Shown: positions 1 to 9,609 of the stretch, piece by piece | Layout: each line of letters begins with the position of its first letter | How positions within the stretch are numbered: the stretch's first letter is position 1 | Source: an uncultured Flavobacteriaceae bacterium | Lineage (GTDB): Bacteria > Bacteroidota > Bacteroidia > Flavobacteriales > Flavobacteriaceae | Direction of reading: 5' to 3' | DNA: 35,455 nucleotides | Assembly: GCA_937959395.1 (NCBI GenBank) | Contig: CALGLR010000085.1 | Span: 1-35,455 of the forward strand | Position numbers and translations under genes: made by a program | Notes under the pieces: generated by a model | Database searches by the model: none | What the model saw: the letters and a program-made list of their open reading frames with translations, nothing else | Told to the model about the DNA's origin: nothing

Positions 1-1
1 A

Positions 2-148
2 AGTGATGATGTGATTGCTATTAAAGACAAAAAACTATTAACCCGTTTTGAAGCCATACAAGATATGGATGGAGAAGATAAATTGATGATTATTAAATTT
101 CTTGATCTGGCTATTAGAGATTTTAAAACTAGACAGGCCTATTCTTAA
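2..148 (+). CDS. XRE-family HTH regulator, C-terminal end (partial)
   Basis: Only the last 48 codons are in the window; the 5' end lies upstream. The visible tail contains LLTRFEAIQDMDGEDK followed by a phenylalanine/leucine-rich helix and ends in FKTRQAYS. This closely resembles the C-terminal helix of a common flavobacterial XRE-type helix-turn-helix regulator, in which a phrase of the type 'FLDxxIRDFKTRQAY' closes the protein. The HTH domain itself is not visible, so the family call rests on the tail alone. The gene ends in TAA and is followed 15 bases later by a strong terminator hairpin. Confidence 0.55.
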   Translation, partial: SDDVIAIKDKKLLTRFEAIQDMDGEDKLMIIKFLDLAIRDFKTRQAYS

Positions 149-163
149 TTCTTTTACACAAAA

Positions 164-203
164 AAAAGCAGTAACCAACTCCTAAATGTTAATTACTGCT
201 TTT
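164..203 (+). terminator. Rho-independent terminator after the XRE gene
   Basis: A perfect 11-bp inverted repeat, AAAAGCAGTAA (164-174) and TTACTGCTTTT (193-203), has an 18-nt loop and a T-rich 3' side. It lies just after the stop at 148, so it most likely ends the partial regulator transcript. Confidence 0.75.
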
Positions 204-223
204 GTTCCTTACTCTAACGGGCA

Positions 224-238
224 CGGAAAACATTTCCG
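224..238. repeat. Small palindrome between two terminators
   Basis: CGGAAA and TTTCCG are separated by three bases inside a GC-richer patch (about 217-250) that stands out from its AT-rich surroundings. It is probably an intergenic repeat-type palindrome; no function can be read from one copy. Confidence 0.35.
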
Positions 239-265
239 CGCTATCGGGGGTAATACTTATGCATA

Positions 266-295
266 AAAAAACCACAACTCTCGCTGTGGTTTTTT
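266..295 (-). terminator. Bidirectional terminator at the end of the RHS operon
   Basis: AAAAAACCACA (266-276) and TGTGGTTTTTT (285-295) form a perfect 11-bp stem with an 8-nt loop. The arms give a T-tract on both strands. It sits just past the stop of the minus-strand gene at 302 and probably ends the RHS transcript. Confidence 0.75.
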
Positions 296-301
296 CTTAT
301 C

Positions 302-913
302 TTATAAATTTATATAATCATCACTTATATAATCTCCATATTTAATCTCTTTATATTTCGCAGTTTCAAAAAAAGCTTTATTAAAGCTAAAATTTCCAAT
401 AGGTAGATAGACTAAACCTTTATAATTAATCATTTTTACGTCATTAGAAGATAAATTACTAAAACAAAAATCACCTTTAATTGGAGTTGCGTATATCTTT
501 ATTTTTTCTTTGTATCCATTTGCCCATTTCTTTACTATCTGTTTAACTTTTTTACGATTATCTTTAATAATATTTTTAAGGTTATTAATATCAGATTTGA
601 TTTCATTATCAATATTAAAATCTTCTTTAGAAACTAATGTAAATAAAAGTAAATCTTTATTTTCTTTACAATCTTTTAAATCATCTTTGGAAAATTCATC
701 AAAATATAACGGATATTTTTTTAAATCATTTTGGCTTATTAAAGAATCTACAGGTGCTATCCAATAATAACTCTTTGTAGGATGTTGATCCTTATTTCTA
801 TCAATTTCATATGTAATAACTACATATTCTGATGTTGATTGCTGGCAAAAAACAAAAGAATTGACAAGTAGAAAAAACAATAAAATTAACTTTTGACTAT
901 TTCTTTTTTTCAT
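302..913 (-). CDS. Exported protein of unknown fold, candidate immunity partner of the RHS toxin
   Basis: 203 residues, beginning MKKRNSQK followed by a hydrophobic stretch and a FCQQ signal-peptidase-like site around residue 24, so it is probably exported to the periplasm. The mature part is lysine-rich and mixed alpha/beta, and I recognise no family. Its start overlaps the end of the upstream RHS gene by 17 bases, so the two are almost certainly co-translated. A small gene directly after the variable tip of a polymorphic RHS toxin is usually its immunity gene. A periplasmic immunity protein would fit a toxin that is itself exported. That role is inferred from position only; it could also be an accessory exported protein. 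Confidence 0.8.
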   Translation of the reverse strand: MKKRNSQKLILLFFLLVNSFVFCQQSTSEYVVITYEIDRNKDQHPTKSYYWIAPVDSLISQNDLKKYPLYFDEFSKDDLKDCKENKDLLLFTLVSKEDFNIDNEIKSDINNLKNIIKDNRKKVKQIVKKWANGYKEKIKIYATPIKGDFCFSNLSSNDVKMINYKGLVYLPIGNFSFNKAFFETAKYKEIKYGDYISDDYINL

Positions 914-3900
914 AACTATTTTCTATTATTCTATCTACTTCTCGAGAATTGACGTGACCAGCTGGAGAATCCATTAAACCACCATTTCCATTAGGGTAAT
1001 CATCTTCTTTCTTTGCTCCAGTCATTAAAGTATGACCTACTTCATGAGCCAAAACACCACTATCACTAGAGTTTGTGGAGATTTTTACGTTACCTTCTGT
1101 TAGACCTAAAGATGATCCAGAACTGTCCGTTGTTACAACAGCGGCAGGAGCTACACTATTATCTGCTCCCGCAAATGGGGCTTCTCCCGATTCTACTCCG
1201 TTAGCAAGACCAATATTCACAACATCTCTTGTGCTACCTCCTTTTGTATTATCAGTCTCAAGTGCAGTAACATTAAATTGAAAGTCAACAGATTCACCAG
1301 CAGAATTCCTAGCTCCTGAAAAAGCATTTTTTAATTCAGACTTAACTCTATTAACTTTTGCTACATTAGAACTTGCTATTCTTGCATTCTGCCTTTGTAT
1401 TCTTGCAGCTCTTTTAGGGCTTGCCCCTGCATTGACAGGTCTCGGTGCTTGAGTTAATACAACTACATTTTTTTGTATTACGTGTGTCCTAATTCCTGCT
1501 CCATTAACTTTAGAAGAATGAATCCCTTCAAGACCTTCTAATTCAAGATGGCTTATAACTTTGTTTTCAGCAAAATTATAAGTTCCATTGTAAACGTAAT
1601 CCTCAGCAAGTGGATCAATACTTATAAACCTACCAATAGCTGGGTCATAATTCCTGTATTTAAAAGAAATCCAATTTAGATTAAGCTCATTGTTAATTTC
1701 TTGACCTTGGAACGTTTTGTAGTTATGTTCCGTACCATTCACCACATTATTATACCCTTTGTGCTGTAAGCCAAAGGGATAATAATTATTCTCCTCAATA
1801 ATCTCGGTTGCAGGGTTAATACTCCCGTTACCATCGCTATCCGAGTAGGACAGTCGTATGTTTCCTAAATGGTCTTTAAATTGATAGACATAATCAAAAC
1901 CAATAATAACTGGATCTACTCCAGCAGCTGGTGCTGCACCAAAACGAGGTTCTACATATCCCTCTGGGTGGCTAAAGAATTCTAAAACACTTGGGTTGTT
2001 AATTGCACCAGCAATTACTCTTTTGTAAATATAATTACCAGCATATTCGGTCGCATTACCAGAGATAGTAAAACCTATATTTTCAACTCGTTTTTCCATT
2101 TTTACACCCGCGGCATTATATACATATTCAATTCTGTTATCTCCACTTTGTGGTACTTTATTTCCTGCAAGGGAAACTACAACAGTTTTAGGTAAATTTA
2201 AGTGATTATAGGTAATATTGGAAATATTTTTGTTCAAATCCTTAATTAAATTTCCATTATCATCATACTCATAATCATTTACACCTATTTGATCTACATC
2301 GGTAAAGCCATGATCTATAGTACTATTAGATGCATCTTTTACTTTCTTCAATTGATTGCTATTACCAAAGTAATTGTAATTTAACTTATCTGTAATTTCT
2401 CTATTAAGAAAATCATCAGTTGGAGTAAAACGCCTTAATCTTAAAATATTTCCATTTTTATCATAACTCACCGTTTTTAAATCGAAAAATCCTGCTTCTT
2501 CATTAAGATTATTACCAGCTTTGTATCTGGCTTTAGTAATGCGATTTAATTTATCGTACTGGTAACCATAGCCTCGTTTTTTATTGTCGTTTGCTGTTTT
2601 CCATAGGGTTTCACTTATATTACCATTAAAAAGACGAGAAGCGTTTAATTTAGAGAATGTTCCTGCGGCATTAGTAGTAACTGTATTATAATTAATTTTA
2701 AAAGCAAACAAATCATCCGTTAAAGTTGTTTCTATATCGTTAATCCCTCTCAACCAACCACGAATATTATAGGTATAATCAATATCCTGCAAGGTATTTG
2801 TTGCAGATTCTTTACCTCCTACTTTTTTGTTTACAAGCTGTCCTATTTCATCATAAGTATTGTCAACAATTAATTGTGGTTCTTGTATGTTGTTATAAAT
2901 ATCATCTTTAAACGTTTGTACATGTGTTTTTAATCTATTTTGGTGATCGTAAGTATAGTCATCTACTGTTACAACATGTTCATAATGTACCGCACACCTT
3001 GCTGTAAATGTCACGATATCATCACAATTATCATTAATTCGTTTTGCATGGTCGCTCTCTACTTGTATCACATTTCCAACAAAATCGAATTTCGTTTTCA
3101 CAATATCATAGTATTGTAAGTATTGATTGTCCATCGTATTTAAAATAGGACGGCTTTTCTCGTCATAGTAAACCGCAGAACGTATCCATTGATTAGTATC
3201 TAATACTTTTATTTCACTTCCTGTAGCTAAACTATTAGTGTTATAAGATATCGTTTGTTGTAGTATTGGATTATTAGAAGGTGCATATGGTGGAAACCAA
3301 TTCTCGTAATCGTCATAATAGTTTATAGTTAGTACCTCAACATTCTCCACATCGGTCGTGATGACATTATTTGAATATAAACCGCGATCTAGTACCCTCG
3401 TAGCTATTCGTTCTTCATATACTTCGGTACTGGCAGTGGCAATATTCTGTAATCGTTTTCTACTTTTACTACTTGTATACAAGCCTGTGTAGACTACACG
3501 ATCAAACGCATCATATTTTGTAAACAACCATTTACCTTGTGCTTTTAAATTAGCATCTTGAGTAAAAATAGGACGGTCTAAAATATCATATACAATATGC
3601 TCCCATTGTTTACCAGGGATACGTTTGCTTATTAATCGGTTTCTATAATCGTATTTGTATTGGTAACAGAGTTTGTTTATCACAGAATTATTAATAGTAG
3701 GAGGTATTGGACGAGAATCGAACTCTTCATACGTTTGTCCTGCAGGCATAATTGCGTTTGCATTTAAACTATTAATTACTAAATTATTGTTCTCTATGGC
3801 AATTTCATAATCATCTCCGCCTGTGCCAGAATTTAAAACACCAAAAACGATATCGGGGGTAGGGCTAGTTAATGCTGCTACTGCTCCTGTTTTTAAAGTA

Positions 3901-4925
3901 GTATCTTGAGAGAATTCTAGAGCTATTTCAATATATATATAATCATTTGGCTGATCTACAGTTAAATTTATGATTCCTGATCCATTGGCTGCTTGAGCAG
4001 TATTAACAATATCTGTAAAAGAAATACTTTGCGTAAAGCTTGCTTGTTCTTTTACTAAAACATCAACAGCTTTTGGGGGTATGACATAGGTTAAATTACC
4101 GAAATCATCATAAACGTAATGAGTATCATTTGTCTCTTCGGTAGTAATTCCTGTAGCAGAGTCTATTTTAGAATTGTATACGCGTTTTAAAATTACTCGC
4201 CCTTGTTTATCGGTAAATTCTGCCATAGTAGCTTCATTAGCAGCTGCATGTCCAGTAGCATGAAAATTTTCGTCCTTAGTTGTGGTTTTATATAATTTAT
4301 TAGGGGCATAAAAGCCATTAGCGACTAATTCTATTTTCTCGGTGTCTCCGCCAGGATGTACAACTTCAAAAAAAGCAACTTCTAATTCATTATTGGTTTT
4401 ATAATCAGTCTCAACAACTTGTTCTGTATTTATTGACCAATCTTTACCGGGCGCTCCTTGTCTTAATACTCTGTTTAAAGGAGACTCTTCAAACTGAGTT
4501 TCAGAAAATGGGTTGGGAATTATAGTACTAATATCATCTGGATATTTAACAGTGTAATACTCATTAATACTAGTTTTAAGACTTTGATTATCCCTATAGG
4601 CTAGCGAACTACTTGTAGTACTTAAGTTAGCATAAGGCAAATATTGTTGGGTTTGACGACCAAAATTATCATAATACACTGGAGTGATAATGTCTTCTTT
4701 ATTACCCCCAGCTTGTTTGGCTACACTTTGTTTTGGACGACCTAAACCATCAAAATAAGTAATAGTCTCTATTTTGTCTATTTCTGGAACAGTAGGTAAC
4801 TGATTGACCTCATAGCCATCTTGATAGGTCGTTTTATAAACATGATTTTCTGTAAAAGTAGGACCCGATTGGCTAAAGCTCATAAATGATCCTAATACTG
4901 TTATTGCTATAATTATATTTTTCAT
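897..4925 (-). CDS. RHS-repeat protein with DUF6443 and C-terminal metallopeptidase-like tip
   Basis: About 1342 residues from the ATG at 4925; an in-frame ATG four codons upstream (4937) is less likely, because the signal peptide starts MKNIIIAITVLGSFMSFSQS. The N-terminal part (HVYKTTYQDG ... YFDGLGRPKQ ... YYDNFGRQTQ) is typical of DUF6443 in Bacteroidota. A long YD/RHS repeat region follows, for example YDYRNRLISKRIPGKQWEH. The RHS-associated core motif YRNYDPAIGRFISIDPLAED lies near residue 1100. The last ~200 residues differ from the shell and contain VLAHEVGHTLMTG, a HExxH zinc-peptidase motif near residue 1297, with GLMDS downstream as a Met-turn-like element. This suggests a secreted polymorphic toxin or adhesin-like RHS shell carrying a metzincin-like tip. 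Third zinc ligand not identified. It lies 9 bases downstream of another RHS-type gene. Confidence 0.88.
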   Translation of the reverse strand: MKNIIIAITVLGSFMSFSQSGPTFTENHVYKTTYQDGYEVNQLPTVPEIDKIETITYFDGLGRPKQSVAKQAGGNKEDIITPVYYDNFGRQTQQYLPYANLSTTSSSLAYRDNQSLKTSINEYYTVKYPDDISTIIPNPFSETQFEESPLNRVLRQGAPGKDWSINTEQVVETDYKTNNELEVAFFEVVHPGGDTEKIELVANGFYAPNKLYKTTTKDENFHATGHAAANEATMAEFTDKQGRVILKRVYNSKIDSATGITTEETNDTHYVYDDFGNLTYVIPPKAVDVLVKEQASFTQSISFTDIVNTAQAANGSGIINLTVDQPNDYIYIEIALEFSQDTTLKTGAVAALTSPTPDIVFGVLNSGTGGDDYEIAIENNNLVINSLNANAIMPAGQTYEEFDSRPIPPTINNSVINKLCYQYKYDYRNRLISKRIPGKQWEHIVYDILDRPIFTQDANLKAQGKWLFTKYDAFDRVVYTGLYTSSKSRKRLQNIATASTEVYEERIATRVLDRGLYSNNVITTDVENVEVLTINYYDDYENWFPPYAPSNNPILQQTISYNTNSLATGSEIKVLDTNQWIRSAVYYDEKSRPILNTMDNQYLQYYDIVKTKFDFVGNVIQVESDHAKRINDNCDDIVTFTARCAVHYEHVVTVDDYTYDHQNRLKTHVQTFKDDIYNNIQEPQLIVDNTYDEIGQLVNKKVGGKESATNTLQDIDYTYNIRGWLRGINDIETTLTDDLFAFKINYNTVTTNAAGTFSKLNASRLFNGNISETLWKTANDNKKRGYGYQYDKLNRITKARYKAGNNLNEEAGFFDLKTVSYDKNGNILRLRRFTPTDDFLNREITDKLNYNYFGNSNQLKKVKDASNSTIDHGFTDVDQIGVNDYEYDDNGNLIKDLNKNISNITYNHLNLPKTVVVSLAGNKVPQSGDNRIEYVYNAAGVKMEKRVENIGFTISGNATEYAGNYIYKRVIAGAINNPSVLEFFSHPEGYVEPRFGAAPAAGVDPVIIGFDYVYQFKDHLGNIRLSYSDSDGNGSINPATEIIEENNYYPFGLQHKGYNNVVNGTEHNYKTFQGQEINNELNLNWISFKYRNYDPAIGRFISIDPLAEDYVYNGTYNFAENKVISHLELEGLEGIHSSKVNGAGIRTHVIQKNVVVLTQAPRPVNAGASPKRAARIQRQNARIASSNVAKVNRVKSELKNAFSGARNSAGESVDFQFNVTALETDNTKGGSTRDVVNIGLANGVESGEAPFAGADNSVAPAAVVTTDSSGSSLGLTEGNVKISTNSSDSGVLAHEVGHTLMTGAKKEDDYPNGNGGLMDSPAGHVNSREVDRIIENSYEKKK

Positions 4926-4946
4926 CGTTCTTAACATATTAGATTA

Positions 4947-7900
4947 TTATTGCTGTCCTCCTGGACATCCTGAATTCACATTTAGATTAACAAGTCGTGT
5001 TATAGATTGATTGGTAACCGTATCTGTGACAACACATTTTATAGAATAACTAGGGCAATCTGTAGCAATAATGTTAGTAATGACCGAAGGACTTGTAGTA
5101 CCTCCAAGGTTAATATTAGAGGTGTTGTTAGATTTGGTCCATCGGTATCTGTATTGTCCTGAACCTCCAGATACAGAAATAGAATGTCCAGTTATATCAC
5201 CTACAGATATATTAGAATTGGGAGTTGAAGTAATATTACTTACTATTAAAGGTGTAGATGCATCTGTAACTGAAACCGATGTTGATAACGATATGACTTC
5301 ATTAGTAACTGTATCTGTAACTTCACAACTCATATTAAAATTTAGCTTATGCAAACTAGTTGTAGTTACACTGTAACTATTAGTTGTTGTTATTATTTCT
5401 TCATTTAAATTAGAATTAGAAATCGTCCATTTGTAGGTGTAATTTCCTGAACCTCCATCTGTTTCAATTTGAAAGCTTACTTCATCTCCAGTATTAATTG
5501 CATTTGAAGAACTACTCATAGAAGCAGAAAGTGATTCATAATTAGTTCTATAATTATAGTTGTAATCCTCTAATACTTTTTCATTTAAATCTTTTACATA
5601 CAACAACCTATTAAAATCATCATACTCATAAAATAATTTTTCTCCTTTAGGATTTGTCATACTAATAACCCCCACTAATGGATCATGAGTGTAGGTTGTA
5701 ACCATAGTATTTGGTATTCTTCTTAATGCATTTTCTTGATTTTGTGTTAATCCTTCATTTGCTATAAATCCGTTTCCAAACTCTGGTAATGCTTCAATAT
5801 CTGAATAACTTAAATTCTCTATTTTAGCAACAAGGTATTCTTGATTATAACCCCATATATAACTAATGGATGCACCATTTGATTTACTTAATTCTAATGG
5901 GTTACCTTTATTATCATATCGGTAATACTGCAAACGATTCTCTAAAGGATCAGCACCTTTTGAAGATTTTATAAACTCTGGTGCAATAATATTATTTCCC
6001 CAATCTCTATATTCTGTAACCTGCTTAGATAAAGGATCCGTACTACCTATTTTATTGACTTTTACTTCAACTGGCATTACTAATCTATTCTTTGAAACCA
6101 GAAGGTTGTTTGTTGCATTTGAAATATCATAAGGATAAGAATAATTAGTTGTAAATACTTCATCGTCACTATCGGTAACGATTTCTTTTTTTAGATGACT
6201 TTGGGGGTTGCTATATTCGTATTTCTCCACCGTTTCTAATTCTGAACCTCTCAAATGTTCTTTAGTAATTATCTCTTTAAGCCAATCTCTATCATTCTGA
6301 TTTCTAAATACGGTAACGTTGGTTTTGTACAAATTAAATACTTGTCCTGTGGTTCCGCCTGAGTTTATTATACTTTCTGATACACCAATGCTTAGAGAGT
6401 ATACTTCTTGATTTATACCATTGAGTTCACCTTCTCCAAAATCGTAATCATAATTACGATCTATTAGAGGTACAGGTGAAGTATTGTTAAATGTTTTTTC
6501 ACTTAATTTTTTCCCATTAATAAATTCCTTATTATCAATACTTATGAAAGGAAATGTTAAGCTTTGCTGAACGGCATTGCTCTTAAATGTTTTTTCTATA
6601 TAACCTAATGAGTTGTTATTAATATCCTTTGTTTTCTCAATAACCGTATTGTAGAATACATGAGATCCCATGTAAAAACCTAAAGGAACATTACTACTAC
6701 TTGAATAAACTCTAAAAGTTGATGAACAGGGTACCGCTCCTCCGTTTATGGTAGAAATATAGTCATAAGATAATATATTACGTTTTCTAAATAAATTACC
6801 TTGACTAACCCCTTCATTGGTTTCATACACAAATTCCTTTTCAACGCAACCAGAAGTCGAATTACTTGGGCAATTCGTTAATTTAGCAATTCTAAGACCT
6901 CCCGTTTCCACAGAGTAAGATGGCTCACTACTACCTTGAAAAGTTGCAACATTAGCTCTAGCTCTTAAGATATCTCCTACACCAAAATTAACACCATTAG
7001 GATTAGATGCTCCTAGGTATACATAATAAGTACCTGGTAATAATTTAAAACGTCTTGAAATAGATTCTTCTCCTGCATCGCAATGTAAAAGTCCACCTAT
7101 ACTTATTGATATTTTTTCACACCCCCCCGAAGGTAAATTAGTTCCATAACAATCTAAGTCTTGACAAGCAATTGTTCCTCCATCTAATCGTTGCATAATA
7201 ATATCAACTTTACCGTAAGCGCCATTACCACTGCCTGGAATACCACTATTACCACATCCATTAGGGGATATTTTTTCTGCTATAAAACTAATATCAGCAT
7301 ATTCAAAACCTTCAAGAATCTCGAATGAAAACTGATCTTCTTTTGAATTAATACCCTCGTTTTGTTCTTCCCAATTAAGAGAAACTATTTTAGAATTAGT
7401 AGTATTTACTTGAGCTGTTTGACAAGTATATGGTACTTCATCAGTATCTTCTGGATTGAAAGTATTAGCTTGATATTCTAATTTAGTAGAACCTTTAGTA
7501 GGATAAGTAATCTTTTTTAAAGCACCTAAAATAGTCTTATTAAAATCGGGTACTCTTCCTCCATAAATATCGTGGGAATTAAAAGAATTGACTAAAAAAT
7601 TAGTTGGATTGGTATTATAATACCCCCAAAAGTCTTGCTGAGAAAAATGAATATCATCAGGCGCTTCACCATAATACTCAAAACTATATTTGTTTGAGTT
7701 ATCGTTATTGACTTTAACCTCAGTTAATAGTTTTCTAGTTTTATTAGTATTATCGAAAGTTAAATCAAATGTATTTATCGTTTTATTGTTTAAATTTTTT
7801 AATTCTATTTGGTTCAAATATGATAAATATTTATTTCTATTAGGAAGACCGTCAGTTGTAATAACAATTGTATTGTTAAATTGGATTTCTCCTTTAGGAA

Positions 7901-8816
7901 AAGTGATGTTTTTAATTAGTTTTGAATCTATTCTAAAGTGATTAGATGAATTAGAAAAATTTTCACTACAACTACCTGATTGCCTTTCACTAAAACTTTG
8001 TGAAACTGTCTTCTGAAAATGGGTAGTATCATCATATGACAATAATATAGTATCATTACTTGTTGTAATCACTTTTGATAGTTTCCATCCTGTAGGATAA
8101 TAACTTAAAAAAGCACCTGAAATTTCTCCTGGATTAACAATAATCTGCTTTGTTTTTTCTATATCTTGGAAAAAATATTGTGTACCACTATCATCGATAA
8201 TTTTTATACCTTTATTAAATGAAAAGTCATTATCAATTACCTCAATAACATAAGGCTTATAAGGTTTCATTACTGGATTTCTATTTTCATCAAAATAAAA
8301 AGTAACACTCATATTACCTGCACTTGCAACAAATTTATCAGGTTGCGTATCCAAAGCTCCGCTTGTTGCTGCCAAATTAACTTCGTTTCTATCTTCTTCA
8401 GATAACTCATTCAATATATAAGGTTTTATTAAGTCTCTTCCCGACATTCCGTTACCTATGTATCCTTCAGGATAATCATCTGGTCGGCTTCTCACTTGTC
8501 GTGTAATCATACCTCCGGCATTTAAACTCCATCCCATACCTAAATGGCCCGGAATTTGGTCAACTACTAGACCGTTGTGTTGATACCCTAAAGAAATTGG
8601 TAACTGAAAACCTCCTTCATTTATAGTATAAATTGGAACAGAAAAATTAGTCATTCCAACAGATAAATTTACGGGTATTTCACCAAATCGACCAAGTGTC
8701 GATGCTTCTGGTGAAGCTGGTGAAATTTTTGGAAGATCATTAGGGTTTTGAGAAAATGAATAATAAAAACAAAGAAACAGGGTTACATGAACCAATAAGC
8801 TTAGGCTTTTTTTCAT
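4947..8816 (-). CDS. Large exported RHS/SpvB-like YD-repeat protein with C-terminal PKD-like domains
   Basis: 1289 residues with an N-terminal signal peptide (MKKSLSLLVHVTLFLCFYYS, cut near FSQ). The early segment has the pattern GFQLPISLGYQHNGLVVDQ followed by GHLGMGWSLNAGG, typical of the N-terminal beta-strand region of SpvB/RHS-like exported proteins in Bacteroidota. YD-like repeats appear late (YRYDNKGNPLELSKSNG, FYEYDDFNRLLYVKDLNEK). After about residue 1075 there are two Ig/PKD-like repeats, each with a GGSGxYxYxW motif and a CxVTDTVTN strand, consistent with surface exposure. There is no RHS core motif and no obvious toxin tip. It is co-directional with, and 9 bases upstream of, the DUF6443 protein, so the two probably form one shell or a pair. 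No type IX secretion C-terminal domain is recognisable. Confidence 0.85.
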   Translation of the reverse strand: MKKSLSLLVHVTLFLCFYYSFSQNPNDLPKISPASPEASTLGRFGEIPVNLSVGMTNFSVPIYTINEGGFQLPISLGYQHNGLVVDQIPGHLGMGWSLNAGGMITRQVRSRPDDYPEGYIGNGMSGRDLIKPYILNELSEEDRNEVNLAATSGALDTQPDKFVASAGNMSVTFYFDENRNPVMKPYKPYVIEVIDNDFSFNKGIKIIDDSGTQYFFQDIEKTKQIIVNPGEISGAFLSYYPTGWKLSKVITTSNDTILLSYDDTTHFQKTVSQSFSERQSGSCSENFSNSSNHFRIDSKLIKNITFPKGEIQFNNTIVITTDGLPNRNKYLSYLNQIELKNLNNKTINTFDLTFDNTNKTRKLLTEVKVNNDNSNKYSFEYYGEAPDDIHFSQQDFWGYYNTNPTNFLVNSFNSHDIYGGRVPDFNKTILGALKKITYPTKGSTKLEYQANTFNPEDTDEVPYTCQTAQVNTTNSKIVSLNWEEQNEGINSKEDQFSFEILEGFEYADISFIAEKISPNGCGNSGIPGSGNGAYGKVDIIMQRLDGGTIACQDLDCYGTNLPSGGCEKISISIGGLLHCDAGEESISRRFKLLPGTYYVYLGASNPNGVNFGVGDILRARANVATFQGSSEPSYSVETGGLRIAKLTNCPSNSTSGCVEKEFVYETNEGVSQGNLFRKRNILSYDYISTINGGAVPCSSTFRVYSSSSNVPLGFYMGSHVFYNTVIEKTKDINNNSLGYIEKTFKSNAVQQSLTFPFISIDNKEFINGKKLSEKTFNNTSPVPLIDRNYDYDFGEGELNGINQEVYSLSIGVSESIINSGGTTGQVFNLYKTNVTVFRNQNDRDWLKEIITKEHLRGSELETVEKYEYSNPQSHLKKEIVTDSDDEVFTTNYSYPYDISNATNNLLVSKNRLVMPVEVKVNKIGSTDPLSKQVTEYRDWGNNIIAPEFIKSSKGADPLENRLQYYRYDNKGNPLELSKSNGASISYIWGYNQEYLVAKIENLSYSDIEALPEFGNGFIANEGLTQNQENALRRIPNTMVTTYTHDPLVGVISMTNPKGEKLFYEYDDFNRLLYVKDLNEKVLEDYNYNYRTNYESLSASMSSSSNAINTGDEVSFQIETDGGSGNYTYKWTISNSNLNEEIITTTNSYSVTTTSLHKLNFNMSCEVTDTVTNEVISLSTSVSVTDASTPLIVSNITSTPNSNISVGDITGHSISVSGGSGQYRYRWTKSNNTSNINLGGTTSPSVITNIIATDCPSYSIKCVVTDTVTNQSITRLVNLNVNSGCPGGQQ

Positions 8817-8948
8817 AGCGAATGTTTTGTTAATAGTTAGGTGCTTATAGCAACAATATAGGTTTTACACATTTGAAGAATAAGTGATTCGGGGACTTAT
8901 TTTTCAGAATGCGAATATAGATTATTTTTTTTAACATTTAAAAATGAA

Positions 8949-8971
8949 AAACCTTACAAAAGGTAAGGTTT
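8949..8971 (-). terminator. Terminator between the secretion operon and the RHS operon
   Basis: AAACCTTAC (8949-8957) and GTAAGGTTT (8963-8971) form a perfect 9-bp stem with a 5-nt loop. Read on the minus strand it is followed by a T-rich tail, and it lies about 125 bases past the PilO-like gene. A weaker AATAAGT/ACTTATT repeat (8879-8901) sits nearer the RHS start in the presumed RHS promoter region, where I see no clear Bacteroidota -7 box. Confidence 0.65.
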
Positions 8972-9096
8972 ATTTTTAAATACCTCATAGTCATACACTT
9001 AACATGTTAATAAAAACTTAAATTTTATAAAAAACATGATTTGATACCCGTTAAATCTGTGTTTTGCTAAGAGAATGAGACTTTTTAGTTATAAAA

Positions 9097-9609
9097 TTAC
9101 CCAAAACTTTTTAGAAGAATTTTTGCTTGTAGATAATATTTTCCAGTTCTGTAATTCTTTTCTTTTTTAAAGTGTAAACTTTTAATTTCACCAAATTTGG
9201 TGTCTTGTTCTAGTTTGTGAATTAATTTTAAAATGCCATTATAATTACCCTCTAAGGTGAATTGATAGGTTTTTATTATAATGTCTTCTTTTAAAGTATT
9301 ATGAGGTTCTAAAAAAGCTACAACCTTAATATCATGAGTATTAGAATAGGTATTAATTGTTTTTAATAAATTGTTTTGCAAAGAACTACCATCAAGCTGG
9401 TATTTTTTTAACAATCTATTGTAGTGGTTTTGTTTTTGCTTTAATAACGACAATTGTTTGGGGGCATTTTTAAACAATAATTCTTGCTGTTTTAATTCAT
9501 TATATTGTTTTTTAAGCACAATAGTATTAGAAATGGCGAGCTGATAACATACTGTTAGTACGATAATAAAACCAACAACCAATACTGTATTTTTGTTTTG
9601 ATTAGTCAT
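9097..9609 (-). CDS. PilO/GspM-like inner-membrane assembly protein
   Basis: 170 residues: a short cytoplasmic N-terminus, one membrane helix at about residues 8-27 (VLVVGFIIVLTVCYQLAIS), a coiled coil rich in K/Q/L (about 30-75) and a C-terminal ferredoxin-like alpha/beta domain with TYQFTLEGNYNGILKLIHKL. That pattern is characteristic of PilO (type IV pili) and GspM (type II secretion), which bind PilN/GspL in the inner-membrane alignment complex. The gene overlaps its upstream neighbour by 8 bases and is the last of the minus-strand secretion operon. Assignment rests on topology plus context. Confidence 0.72.
   Translation of the reverse strand: MTNQNKNTVLVVGFIIVLTVCYQLAISNTIVLKKQYNELKQQELLFKNAPKQLSLLKQKQNHYNRLLKKYQLDGSSLQNNLLKTINTYSNTHDIKVVAFLEPHNTLKEDIIIKTYQFTLEGNYNGILKLIHKLEQDTKFGEIKSLHFKKEKNYRTGKYYLQAKILLKSFG

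Noticed and set aside
4947-8816. Type IX secretion sorting domain at the end of the large RHS-like protein
   Set aside because: The C-terminus ends in PKD-like strands and GCPGGQQ, with no recognisable type A or B sorting motif.
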